DNA of 64,000 nucleotides from Streptomyces roseofulvus (GCF_039534915.1 NZ_BAAAWE010000001.1:124001-188000); one strand, 5' to 3'. Counted from the stretch's first letter, positions 41,674 through 50,558 are shown. Notes: generated from the sequence alone by a model not told the origin. Numbers and translations: made by a program.

Positions 41674-42429
41674 ACTCACGAACAAAGCCAAGCGCTGCCC
41701 GGACTGGCGCCGCGTCACCGGCTGCCGGGTGACGGGGACGCGGTGTGGAAGTGGCCCTGGCAGCCGCCCGAAGGCCGCCTCGTGCGCTACTGCACGGAGT
41801 GCGCGGAAGCCCGCGGAGTCAGGGAGCCGGCCTGGTGGCTGATGCCGGACAGCTGGCGGGTGTGCGCCCGGCACAGGCGGTGGTGCGACGACTCGCGCAC
41901 GGAACCGCTCGACGGGCTGTCCTTGACGGAGCTTCCCGAGGTCGTCGAGGCGCACCGGGAGCGGGTCCGGCTGCACAGGCGGTTCGGTAGGTCGGGTGAG
42001 GAGCTGTTCGCCGACGCCTTCCAGGTGGCGGCGGACTGGTGGCGGTCGATGCCGATGGTGCTGCGCTGGGTCCACCGGGCGTGGGCATGCGAACTGGAGG
42101 ACCGCAGCAGCCGGGCGATGCCACTGGTGATCTACCCGGAAGCGGCACAGCTCGCTCAGCTGATGGCCGCCTTCGAGCAATCGAACGTCCGCGACGCCCA
42201 GGCCCGCGGCCGGTGGCTCGGCAAGGCCGAGGCACTGATGGAAGTGTGGGAGCTGGACGTCCCGGCAGGCAGGGCCCCGCTGCTGGACTGGCTACACCGC
42301 CACCGGACAGGGGCCGGCCCCGCAACGCAGCCTGCCGTCGGGCGGCGGGGGCGGCTGCCGCTTGCCCCGGGGCACAGCCGGCTCGCCTCACCGACCGGGC
42401 CGCTGGAACAGCGCTCGTGCCTGTCCTGA
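41674..42429 (+). pseudogene. TniQ family protein, 5'-truncated by IS21
   Basis: The open frame from the IS21 edge reads LPGDGDAVWKWPWQPPEGRL then YCTECAEARGVREPAWWLMP and HRRWCDD, the zinc-knuckle region of TniQ/TnsD target-selection proteins. The N-terminal part, including its start, is missing and was presumably lost when IS21 inserted. A GTG at 41743 could start a 228-aa remnant. Together with the following TnsA-like gene it marks a Tn7-like transposon remnant. Confidence 0.75.
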
Positions 42430-42589
42430 GGGCCTTGGCCGATGGCTCGGGGCGCTCCCCGGGCTCCTTGGCCTACCGGCCTTGGGAGCGCATGCCGCTG
42501 CAACGTGCGCAATCACGCGGCTGGAACAGGGCTCGAAGGACGGCGCGTCGGATGGCCGTGCGAAGCGGGCGGGATCGGGATGGAGGGGC

Positions 42590-43300
42590 ATGCGGGACGT
42601 GAGGGGCTGGCATCTGGATGAGTGGGGTGAGCTGACGGCCTCGTCGGCGGCCGCCCTGAAGGGTGTGGCACTTGAGGAGAGGCAGCCGCCGACGGACCCG
42701 GTGGCGTATCACGGCCGGCAGGGGAAGATCACGGCGTGGCCGTCGTCGTCGCGGTCGAAGGTGGTGTGCGGGTCTACGCGCCGGCTGCGGGTGGCGGTGG
42801 AGCTGGACTTCGACCCCGAGGTCGTCCGCTTCAGTGGGGAGCCGGTGGAGCTGCACTGGCAGTCGGGGCGCGCCAAGTACCGGTGGCGGCCGGACTTCAT
42901 GGCAAGGATGCGGGACGGTTCCAGGTGCGCTGTGGTCGTGCGGCCGCCGCGCGGAGACGGGCCGCAGTGGCAGGAGCGCCTGGCAGGGCTCGACGAGGTC
43001 GCACGGGCCGCGGACTGGCAGGTTCAGGTGCGGTCCGTTCTGCGGGGGACGCGGATGGAGAACCTGATGTGGCTCGCGGACTACCGCTTCGCGGACCGAG
43101 TGGCCCCGGAGCAGGAGCGGGCCGTCCTTGAGGCCTTTCGGCGCAGGCGGCCTCTGTTCGAGGGCGCCAGTGCGTGCGGGGTCCCGGAACTGACTGCTGT
43201 CGATCTTGTGTATGGGCTGATGTGGCGGCGACGGCTGCTGTTCGACTGGGAGCAGCCGTTGCCGCTAGGTCGTGTATCGAAAGTGGATCTTGGGCTGTGA
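42590..43300 (+). CDS. TnsA-like transposon endonuclease subunit
   Basis: A 236-aa protein of the TnsA-like heteromeric transposase endonuclease family of Streptomyces Tn7-type elements: LRVAVELDFDPEVVRFSGEP then YRWRPDFMARMRDG and CAVVVRPP form the restriction-endonuclease-like core, with the Asp of PDF kept; the usual Q/E-x-K second motif is VVRPP here, so cleavage activity is doubtful. ATG 42590 has GGAGGGG upstream. The last residues (GRVSKVDLGL) run into the left end of an IS5-type element at 43265, so the natural C-terminus is cut. Confidence 0.75.
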   Translation: MRDVRGWHLDEWGELTASSAAALKGVALEERQPPTDPVAYHGRQGKITAWPSSSRSKVVCGSTRRLRVAVELDFDPEVVRFSGEPVELHWQSGRAKYRWRPDFMARMRDGSRCAVVVRPPRGDGPQWQERLAGLDEVARAADWQVQVRSVLRGTRMENLMWLADYRFADRVAPEQERAVLEAFRRRRPLFEGASACGVPELTAVDLVYGLMWRRRLLFDWEQPLPLGRVSKVDLGL

Positions 43301-43313
43301 ATGATCACGGTTC

Positions 43314-43600
43314 ATGGGTCGGGGAGATCTCACGGACGAGCAGTGGGCGGTGCTGGAGCCGTTGTTGCCGAAGGGCACGAAGACGGGGCGACCGCCGGTC
43401 TGGCCTCGGCGGCAACTGATCGACGGCATACGGTTCCGGGTCCGAACCGGAGTTCCGTGGCGAGACGTCCCCGCCGAGTACGGACCGTGGAGCCGGGTCT
43501 ATGACCTGTTCCGCCGATGGCAGCGGAACGGCACCTGGCACCGGATCCTCACCCGGCTCCAGTCCCTGGCCGACGCGAAAGCCCGGCGGCGGTGGCCGAA
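43314..43600 (+). pseudogene. IS5-type transposase, N-terminal fragment
   Basis: MGRGDLTDEQWAVLEPLLPK and PWRDVPAEYGPWSRVYDLFR are the classic DUF4096/IS5 N-terminal signature. The frame departs from the family after TRLQSLADAKA (about 43580), before any catalytic Asp, so the enzyme is broken. After the junction another frame reads AVAELTRSSVDVQAELRQKM to a stop, possibly the tail of an unrelated gene. Confidence 0.8.
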
Positions 43601-43940
43601 CTCACCCGGTCTTCCGTGGATGTCCAGGCCGAGCTCCGCCAGAAGATGGCGGAGGCCGGCCGCCGGTGACGCCCGTCTTCTGCTTGGACGCTGCTGAGAA
43701 GGGCCCTCGCTGAGCTCGACCCGAGCGGGCCGCCGTCGAGAGCGTCCGCCAGCAGCTAGAAGGCACCCCCAGCTGCCGAGTGCCCGGCCAGTCCCCGACG
43801 CCGATCCCCACAATCGGACCTACGCCCTCGGCTTCCTCCCCCACGAGTCCGGAGGCCGCGCTATCACCCTCGTCTACCCCGGGGCTCGGCCACTCGGGCA
43901 AGCAGGGCGGCCGACTCTTCCGGCGCGAGTGCTCCGCCGA

Positions 43941-44543
43941 TCAGGCGTCCCAAGCGCGAGGACGGGCGAGCTCTTCCCACTCGGGGCGGAGTAGCGAGAA
44001 CACGGCGAGGTCGTGGCGGCGGCCGCGGTGGAGGCAGGCGGCGCGGCTGATCCCTTCCTGGGTGAATCCTGACTTGGCAAGGACGGCGAGCGCGGGGGTG
44101 TTGTCGGTGTGCGTTTCCGCCGTGAGCCGATACATCGGGAGCTCGCCGAAGGCCAGGTCGACCACGGCGTCGAGGGCGGCGGTGCCGTGGCCCTGCCCGC
44201 GATGCCGAGCAGCGAGCAGCAGCTCGACCTGAGCTGTGCCGTTGACGATATTTTGACCGGTCAGTGCGACGTAGCCGACAGGGGCGCTGTCGGGGGAGAG
44301 GATCAGGAAGTCGTCGCGATCGTCGTCTTCGATGTCGCGCTCGATGCGCTCGCGCACGGCGGTGAGTGAGCGTGGCCAGATGCCTATTTGGTGGGCGGCT
44401 ACGGGGTCGGATCTCCAGCCATGCATGAGCTCGGCGTCGTCTATGTCGAGCGCTGCGAGGCCGACGGACTCGGCTCTCCAGACGAGTTGCCTTTCAGCCT
44501 CTGCGTCATGCTCGTCGTCTGCAATCCTGATGCTCTCGGTCAT
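43941..44543 (-). CDS. GNAT family N-acetyltransferase
   Basis: A 200-aa acetyltransferase of the RimJ/RimL-like type. The acetyl-CoA loop is visible as ARHRGQGHGTAALDAVVDLA, followed by YRLTAETHTDNTPALAVLAK and SGFTQEGISR, the standard motif-A and motif-B order. The N-terminal 35 residues are an extra acidic segment. Substrate unknown; such genes can give antibiotic or metabolite acetylation. It sits inside the IS5-bounded segment as cargo. Confidence 0.85.
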   Translation of the reverse strand: MTESIRIADDEHDAEAERQLVWRAESVGLAALDIDDAELMHGWRSDPVAAHQIGIWPRSLTAVRERIERDIEDDDRDDFLILSPDSAPVGYVALTGQNIVNGTAQVELLLAARHRGQGHGTAALDAVVDLAFGELPMYRLTAETHTDNTPALAVLAKSGFTQEGISRAACLHRGRRHDLAVFSLLRPEWEELARPRAWDA

Positions 44544-44634
44544 AGGCGGATGCTATGGGCCTCTTCGGGTAGGGACCACCAGGTTTCTCCGCTCGGTAGC
44601 GCGTCGTCATGCCTGCTCAGCGCGAGCCCTGGTA

Positions 44635-44668
44635 AGGATGAAAGCCAAGTGGAGCGCGGCCTGACGTG
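44635..44668 (-). repeat. Short IS5 transposase-end scar
   Basis: This short stretch aligns with the 3' end of the intact IS5-type transposase gene near 47670-47700 (shared GGATG…GTGGAG…GCGGCCTG blocks), in the same minus orientation. It appears to be a deletion scar from another IS copy. The 430 bp that follow (44669-45098) show no supported gene. Confidence 0.4.
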
Positions 44669-45098
44669 CTGGTGAGCGACACCGAGGTGCGTGACCACCC
44701 GGAGGTGCCGCTCACTCTCGTGCAGCGTGACACAGTCGTACGACGCCTGGGGTATGTGCGCACAGGTTCCTGAAGTGAAGAGGCCGGTGGCCAAACCATG
44801 CGCCGGTCCGATGATCATTGAATACGCCTGCCGCTCCCAGAATGCGGCCGGACTCTCACCGGCGACATCACCCTGCATCCGCGCGGCGGTCGTCGCCGTC
44901 CCGACTCCGGTTTGTACGGCTGCCACGGCGGCGGGCACGACTGGAGCAGCTGACCGAGTCCGTGCTCCGGTTGGGCGCCGGCGCCTCCGCAGATACGCCT
45001 GCCTCGCTGCCTGCGGTCTGACAGGTATCTCCGGGCTATTCAGGCGGACATGGCATGTTCAAGTGTCGGCCTGGGCATCCACTTGTACCTTTTCGCTT

Positions 45099-45620
45099 AT
45101 GTACGGTCGCCGTGGGGCTCTTGTCGCTTTCTCTATCGGTGTGTTCGCATTCGGCGGGGTCGCCTGTGACTCCGGAGCAGAAGGGGCCGATCCCGTACGG
45201 ACGCAGGAGCATGAGGCATCGACTCCGACCGCGTCCGTTCCCCCCGAGAAGAGTCGGTCGTCGGCGCCGCCGCTTCCGACCACGTCTGTTCCCGCCGAGG
45301 AGACACGGTCTGCAGCGCCGTCGCTGAAGCCGGACAACGAGCGAGCGGATCTGAAGAGCTTCGAGATCGATGACCAAAGAGCCTTCGGCGCCGACCGCAT
45401 CTGGATCGCGTGGACGATCGTGAACAGCGCTTCGGAAGAGGTGAACTACACCTGGGATTGGGAGGCCCTCGACACGCACGGTGTCCGTGTCGCCAAGGGG
45501 ACCGAGACCGCTATCGGTGTGCTGCCAGGGGAGACGACCTATGGCGGCATTCCCACCACCCTTGAGACCGCCGAGGTGAAGCTGCGCATCACGAAGTTCG
45601 ACCGCACAGCTGCCCCCTGA
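45099..45620 (+). CDS. Putative lipoprotein
   Basis: A 173-aa protein with a short basic start, hydrophobic run [13 protein letters not shown] and lipobox FGGVAC, a Ser/Pro/Glu linker with repeated [15 protein letters not shown] units, and a C-terminal Ig-like beta domain ([20 protein letters not shown] … [18 protein letters not shown]), like the FxLYD/DUF4352 type that mediates extracellular binding. No recognised partner. Cargo within the IS5-bounded segment. Confidence 0.75.
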   Translation: MYGRRGALVAFSIGVFAFGGVACDSGAEGADPVRTQEHEASTPTASVPPEKSRSSAPPLPTTSVPAEETRSAAPSLKPDNERADLKSFEIDDQRAFGADRIWIAWTIVNSASEEVNYTWDWEALDTHGVRVAKGTETAIGVLPGETTYGGIPTTLETAEVKLRITKFDRTAAP

Positions 45621-45719
45621 ACGCCTTCAACGCCGTCTGCCGGCTCGCTCGCGGAAAGGTCCCGAAGCCGGACCCGATTCCGGCCGCGAGGGTGCCGGCG
45701 GCGCAGGACCCTCATGGCA

Positions 45720-45896
45720 TGCCGGACCCACGCGGCCGGCCGCCGCGCCTCTACCCGGTCGACTACCGTCAGCGCCATGCGGTCGAGTGCGGGATCAACC
45801 GCCTCAAGAGGAACCGTGCTGTCGCCACGCGGTACGACAAGCTCGCCGTCCTTTTCGAGGCGACCGTGCTGGTCGCAGCGATCAACGAATGGCTAT
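45720..45896 (+). pseudogene. IS5-type transposase, C-terminal fragment
   Basis: [20 protein letters not shown] then [20 protein letters not shown] and VAAINEWL are the conserved C-terminus with the catalytic Glu. The central DDE region is gone. It appears to be the counterpart of the N-terminal fragment at 43314-43600, about 2.1 kb away. Confidence 0.78.
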
Positions 45897-46408
45897 CACC
45901 CTGTCTCGCGCGTCATCACGTACATGTTCCCGATGTCCGGGTCGCCGTACAGGAAGAACAGCACCAGCCCGTCGTGCGGATCGCGGTCCACGTAGAAGAA
46001 CCACGAGTAGGTCGACGGGGGCTCCGGAGCCAAAGGGTCAGCCGCAGGCGCGGGAGAGCGCTTCTCGACTCGGGTCCGGTCCGTCAGCGCGAGCCGGACG
46101 ACCTGCCCGCCGCCGCCGTCGTCGTCGGCCAGCTGCCAGGTTCCCGTACCGGAGAGACGCCAGCCGTCCTCGAAGTCAAAGCCCTTCCCGTCGAGCTTCT
46201 CGACAAGGGCCGTTCCGTCCTTATGGAGCACCACGCGGGTCCCCGCGACGTTCTCCCAGCCCCCGGCTACTTCGGCCGCCGTGGCGTCGTGGAGCCCCGT
46301 TCCCTCGTAGTACTGATTGGGACCCGCGCATGCAGTCAGAACGGCCAACATCACCATCAAACCGCCAAGGGCTGCCCCCCACGCACGCAGCCTGCTTCCA
46401 CCCGCCAT
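45896..46408 (-). CDS. Putative lipoprotein
   Basis: A 170-aa protein with signal [14 protein letters not shown] (lipobox VLTAC) and a beta-rich lipocalin/META-like body ([20 protein letters not shown] … [15 protein letters not shown] … [14 protein letters not shown]). Its relatives in Streptomyces are short lipoproteins of unknown role. The stop codon abuts the end of the IS5 C-terminal fragment. ATG 46408 is preferred; an in-frame start at 46441 adds 11 residues. Confidence 0.75.
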   Translation of the reverse strand: MAGGSRLRAWGAALGGLMVMLAVLTACAGPNQYYEGTGLHDATAAEVAGGWENVAGTRVVLHKDGTALVEKLDGKGFDFEDGWRLSGTGTWQLADDDGGGGQVVRLALTDRTRVEKRSPAPAADPLAPEPPSTYSWFFYVDRDPHDGLVLFFLYGDPDIGNMYVMTRETG

Positions 46409-46589
46409 CAGACCCTCCCGCCCCCAGCCCTCGTCGGTCAATCGACAGGAACGGGCTGCGGGAAGCCACCTTGCCAGAGTCGTTGAACGCGTTCAACTGC
46501 GTGCCTGGAGAGGTGGCGCGCGTCACCCCCGGCTCGCGTATCCAGCGACCGACGAGCATGGCGAACAGCGCTTTCGACACACGTCCTAG

Positions 46590-47271
46590 ATGAGTTCGGT
46601 CATGTGGCCCCGGGGTGCTCCTTGATGGCCTCGCGGGCGAGGTACGGGCTGGGCGGCGGTGATGCTGCACCAGGTGCGGCGGGCGCCGGACCGGCCGAAC
46701 TCCGGCCGACCCGCTCGACCCGCTCGCCCTGAGCGGAGCCGAGGAACGGCTGGAGCACCTCACGGGCGGGACACCGGACCGGATCCGCTGGCGGCCCCCT
46801 CCTGCCGCGCCCCGCGGTAAGGCACGGCTCGAACGCCTATCAGGTTGCCTATCAGCAGGCCCATTCACCTGGGAAAGCAGGGGGCTGACCTATCAGGTTC
46901 AAGGCCCCGCTCACCATGGTGAGTCCCGCTTACCACGATTCCGCGAACGCCCATCGGCGAAGCCGTGCAGCAGCAGTTGTCTCGCCCGCCCGCGCTCTTC
47001 CCGACCGCGTACGACGCTGCGATGCCCGCCCGCCTCGCCCGGCTCCCTGACCGGTCACACCCTCGTGCGACTCCTGCTCGCGCGCTGGAGCAGTCGTCCA
47101 CTACGGCACAGCCACAGCAAACTAGCACGCGGGGAACCACTTCTACGCCTGCCCCGGTGGCCGGACCCTCGTCCGCCTCGGCCCTACCGGAGTCCGGGCA
47201 CGGCTTCCGGATCACCACGTACCCAGTGCCGTCGTCTTCACCCCTGGTACCGATCCCGAGGCCGGCCGGAG
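46590..47271. other. Non-coding stretch with short direct repeats and motif copies
   Basis: No supported gene in this 680 bp. It holds three CCTATCAG units (46836, 46848, 46889; two extended as CCTATCAGGTT), a 14-bp palindrome CTCACCATGGTGAG (46910-46923) and CTTACCAC (46929-46936), the same RTGGTRAG unit found before the transfer genes. It could be a decayed promoter or replication-control region. Confidence 0.45.
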
Positions 47272-47328
47272 CTAGAGCATGTCTCCTTGACCGGTGATTC
47301 TCGTGGTGGGGCTGGTTAGTCTGCTGCG

Positions 47329-47625
47329 ATGACGGACAGCGAGCTGATCGTTGACCTGCGGGGTCGGCTGATCGAGACAATCAACGACTTCTGGGACGCG
47401 GTGAGCGAGCCGTGCGGACTGCCAGAGTGGTTCGGCCGGAACCTGGACGCGTGGTCGGACACGATTGAGACCCGGGGCATCTCCGAGGTGATCGACAGCC
47501 ACGACGTCCTGATCGTGCATGTCGACCAGCGGGGCCTCTTCGACGGGCACCGGCAGGAGGCCGACGTCCTGGCCGGCATCTTTGACGGAGAACAAAACCA
47601 GCTCATTGTCCATGGGCGGGCCTGA
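47329..47625 (+). CDS. Barstar family protein (ribonuclease-inhibitor-like)
   Basis: A 98-aa protein with the barstar signature DFWDAVSEPCGLPEWFGRNL followed by DAWSDTI, and an acidic second half (HVDQRGLFDGHRQEADVLAG). Barstar proteins bind and block barnase-type RNases. No barnase-like gene is nearby, so it is an orphan immunity gene. It lies inside the inverted repeats of an IS5 element, making it likely mobile cargo. Start ATG 47329. Confidence 0.82.
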   Translation: MTDSELIVDLRGRLIETINDFWDAVSEPCGLPEWFGRNLDAWSDTIETRGISEVIDSHDVLIVHVDQRGLFDGHRQEADVLAGIFDGEQNQLIVHGRA

Positions 47626-47646
47626 CGAATTCTTCGGACGTCTGGC

Positions 47647-48506
47647 TCAGCGCCGGCTCCAAATGAGGATGGCGGCAAGGTGGAGTGCGGCCTGGTAGGC
47701 GATAGCGAGCTTGTCCGTTCGCATGGCCAGGCCGCGCCACTGCTTGAGCCGGTTGATGCACCGTTCGACCGCGTTGCGCTGCTTGTATGCCTCGGGGTCG
47801 AAGGCCGGCGGTCGGCCGCCGGCACTGCCTCGCCGCAGCCGGTGGCCGATCTGGTCGGAGGGCTGAGGGATGACAGCGCGGATTCCGCGTCGGCTGAGGT
47901 GACTTCGGATCGCGCGGGATGAGTACGCACGGTCCGCCAGGACGGCATCGGGCCGGGTCCTCGGTCTCCCCGGTCCGCTTCGCGGAACGCGGATGGCGAC
48001 CATGACGGTCTCGAAGGCTGGAGCATCACCCGCCTGGCCTGCGGTGACGCGGAGGGCCAGGGGCCGTGCACGGGCGTCGCTGGCGAGGTGGACCTTCGTG
48101 CTCAGGCCGCCGCGCGAGCGTCCGAGTGCGTGGTCGTCGGGTTCGGCCCGACCTGGGGCCCCCTTTTTCTGGCGCCGGCGGAATGCTGGTGAGCCCGGCA
48201 GACGGTGGAGTCCACCGACACGGTCCAGCCGATGTCGTCAGCGTCGTCGGCCGCTGCCAGGACCGCGGCAAGGATGCGTTCCCAGGTGCCGTCCACAGCC
48301 CACCTGATCAAGCGTTTGTGGGCGGTCTGGAACGAGCCGAGCTCGTCGGGCAGGTCCCGCCAGGGCGAGCAGGTGCGGTACTTCCACGCGATGGCCTCCA
48401 GGGTTCGGCGGTGATCGGCCCACCGCCGACCGCGGACCGGATCGGCCGGCATCAGCGGCTCGATCCGGCCCCACATCGCATCAGTGATCACTAACCGGAC
48501 AGACAC
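47647..48506 (-). CDS. IS5 family transposase (two-frame, -1 frameshift)
   Basis: The first frame (48506 down to about 48160) gives the N-terminal domain and first Asp (VSVDSTVCRAHQHSAGARK). The second frame gives the rest (ADRAYSSRAIRSHLSRRG with the second Asp; NAVERCINRLKQW with Glu). An A5G5 run (minus strand, 48159-48168) at the junction is a plausible -1 slippery site: after the slip the reading continues as GRAEPDDHALGRSRGGLSTK. Both halves are intact, so the element may be active. This is the usual IS427-group strategy. Confidence 0.85.
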
Positions 48507-48614
48507 ATCCGATCAACCGACCAACCGACCAAGGAGACACGCCCTAGCCACCGACCCTGCCCCGGCCGTCGGCCCCGTGGTGGGCCGCCGGGCTGCGCAG
48601 GGCTGTGACCTGCG

Positions 48615-48634
48615 GTGGTAAGCGTGGTGGTAAG
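48615..48634. promoter_or_regulatory. Tandem 12-bp motif pair upstream of the GWG mini-protein
   Basis: GTGGTAAG at 48615-48622 and 48627-48634, exactly 12 bp apart, as before the FtsK-like gene and the T4SS-like operon. It lies about 130 bp upstream of the mini-protein ATG. Confidence 0.6.
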
Positions 48635-48761
48635 TGACGGCCGACTCTGGAGAGTGCCTTTCCCAGTCCGCCTTTCAGGGTGGCATGATGCCGCAGCCTG
48701 CGGGTTACGGTCACTCCACCGGCGCCGTACCCGGCGCCGGCGGACCAGGGAGGGAAGCGTC

Positions 48762-48887
48762 ATGAGCCAGGACACCGGCTGGGGATACGACACCGGCTGG
48801 GGCCTCACCGGAACTTCGGCGGCCGGCTGTTGCGGCGACACCGGCTGGGGCTTCGACCCGGAGTGGGGCGCGGCTCCCGCCCGCTGA
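48762..48887 (+). CDS. 41-aa GWG-repeat mini-protein
   Basis: A short ORF with a very good ribosome-binding site (GGGAGGGA, 6 bases before ATG). The peptide contains DTGWG three times (residues 4-8, 10-14, 26-30) plus a DPEWG variant, around a central AAGCCGD with adjacent cysteines. Such a repeat of Asp/Gly/Trp is not random coding noise. No family is recognised; a RiPP-like precursor, a small signalling peptide or a phage-type small protein are possibilities. It overlaps the 3' end of the minus-strand HTH gene and is preceded by the shared 12-bp motif pair. Confidence 0.6.
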   Translation: MSQDTGWGYDTGWGLTGTSAAGCCGDTGWGFDPEWGAAPAR

Positions 48888-50442
48888 CCTCCTCCATGCG
48901 CAGGGCCCGTCCGAGTATGTGCTCTCGGGCGGCCCTGCTGCTGTGCGGTGCCTTCGGGCGGAGCCGGCCTCTGCGGCGGCGCCGGCGGCCTGGACAGCTG
49001 CGTCCCCACTGCGCGTCACGCGCGGCACGGGCGCGGCGGGCCTGGGCCTCGCGCCGGTCGCACAGCGGTCCGAGGGGGCCGATCTGCAGTAGCGGCGCCC
49101 CGCAGCCGGATCCGTCGTGCCCGGTGCACCGGCCGGCTCCGCAAGGGCGGGCGCGATGGCGGCACAGTGGCGGCAGGGGGTGCCGGCGGGGGTGCGGTAG
49201 ATGTGGCATGCCGGGCACAGCGGCCAGTCGGCGCAGGCGGCGCACAGGTCCATGCCGGCTTCCGGCGGCCGTCCGCGCTCGGTGCACTCCGCCATGACCC
49301 GCCGCACCCTCTCTCCGGCGACCACGCTGCTCCGCGTCTCGTTCTGCTCCGGGATGTAGGCGGGGGCGGCGGGCAGGGCGGTGATGCGGGCGGAGACGAC
49401 AGCGCCGGCGCTGGTGCGGACGGGGCCTTCGAACGGGGCGGCGAGAGCGGCGAGGAGGGTGTCGGCGGTCCAGGGGGTGTGGTCGAGGAGGGCGTCGAGG
49501 CGGCGTGCCTGGTCGGCCAGCGGCCGACCCGCCAGCGCCAGGGCGGGCACCTGGGCGCCGAGGCGGTACAGGACGTCGAGGCCGACCGTCATCTCCGGCC
49601 GCTCCCCCATGGCCCCTTCCTGCCGCTCTTCCGCGTCCGCGCTTCCGGCCCGCGGCCGGTCCTCCTCCTGCACCCGCTGCGGGCCTTCGTCTGTCCGTCC
49701 CTCCGTCCCGCCGTCCGTCTTCCCTCCGCCCTCTACTACCTGAGGGGACGGACGGACGTTCCGGTGTCTGAGCGGTAAGACTGAGCGGGAGGTCGCGTTC
49801 TTGCAGGTCAGCCCCCGAATCCAGGTCAGAATTCTGACCCCGCGGGTCAAAATTCTGGCCCCGCGGGTCAGAATTCCAACCCGCGCCCCCTGGGCCGGAA
49901 TTCTGACCCGAGCCTGCTGCCCTGGTCTGCGGCCCGTTCCCGGGCTCCGCCTCGCGGGCTGCCCGGCGGGCCCGGGCGAGCTCCAGCTCCCGCGCCCGGG
50001 CCATGAGCGCCGCCTGCTCGGCGGCCGGGCGGGTCTCGTCCAGGACGTCGAAGGCGTTGCGCGGCCCGGCGTACGACCGGCACGGCATCAGGTTGATCCG
50101 CATCCGCAGCCCCTGCCCGGCCGCCAATGCCCGGGAAGACGTGGTGAGCCGGTGGCCCTCGGGGGTAGTGACCAGCCCGACTCCGGTGAGCTGGTCGAGC
50201 AGGACGCGGATCCGCAAAACGCTCGACGGCTCCGGCCGCTCCCCCGGCGCCACCGCCTTGCGCGGCAGCAGATGACACAGCTCCGCCAGCGTCAGCTTGC
50301 GCACCGGCCCATGCTTGTCGATCACCAGCGACCGCAGGATCAGATAGAGGCGGACCGCCGGGTCGCCGAGCTGCGGGCAGACCGCGACCCAGTCGCGCAC
50401 CTGCGAGGCGTACCAGCCGTCGCCGTCGACCGGCGGGTACAA
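48805..50442 (-). pseudogene. HTH/zinc-ribbon protein (replication-initiator-like) with two frameshifts
   Basis: The first frame, from 50442 (TTG), encodes a winged-helix domain (VRLYLILRSLVIDKHGPVRK, LTLAELCHLLPRK, VLLDQLTGVGLVTTPEGHRL) and a GQNSDPRG-repeat linker. Near 49700-49760 coding passes to another frame carrying VPALALAGRPLADQARRLDA and a Cys-rich ribbon (CAACADWPLCPACHIYRTPA, CRHC). Near 49120 it returns to the first frame (CGAPLLQIGPLGPLCDRREA). Similar HTH proteins occur on Streptomyces plasmids. Two compensating shifts suggest either decay or sequencing indels; the intact protein would be about 500 aa. Confidence 0.6.
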
Positions 50443-50558
50443 CTCAACGGCGGACGCGGTGTCGCGGGAACAGAATGGTCCGGGCGGATCTGACGCTCCG
50501 TCCAGCTACGGAGGCGCGACGTAAGACGCCAATCTCCGGTCACGGTGTTCTGCGGGCC

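Larger units (their letters stand above)
43265..46589. mobile_element. Segment bounded by IS5-type ends, carrying cargo genes
   Basis: CTAGGTCGTGTATCGAAAG (43265-43283) and, inverted, CTAGGACGTGTGTCGAAAG (46571-46589) match at 17 of 19 positions. Just inside the left end is the N-terminal third of an IS5-type transposase; its C-terminal end lies at 45720-45896. Between and after these pieces are an acetyltransferase gene and two lipoprotein genes. Either cargo was inserted in one IS copy or deletions merged several copies. The stretches 43601-43940 and 44669-45098 hold no gene I can support. Confidence 0.6.
47272..48547. mobile_element. IS5 family insertion sequence with a barstar-like passenger gene
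   Basis: Ends are CTAGAGCATGTCTCCTTG(ACCGG) at 47272-47294 and, inverted, CTAGGGCGTGTCTCCTTG(GTCGG) at 48525-48547, 19 of 23 identical, including CTAG on both sides, which may be the target duplication. Inside are a two-frame transposase on the minus strand and, between it and the left end, a plus-strand barstar-like gene. At about 1.28 kb the element is larger than a bare IS5 of this type. Confidence 0.75.

Noticed and set aside
46865..47380. A 171-codon minus-strand open frame in the 46.6-47.3 kb gap
   Set aside because: No domain, poor start and unusual Cys/Arg composition; it also crosses the IS5 inverted repeat.
48762..48887. Calling the GWG mini-protein a lasso-peptide or lanthipeptide precursor
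   Set aside because: No cyclase, protease or dehydratase gene lies nearby; the repeat pattern alone does not justify naming a RiPP class.
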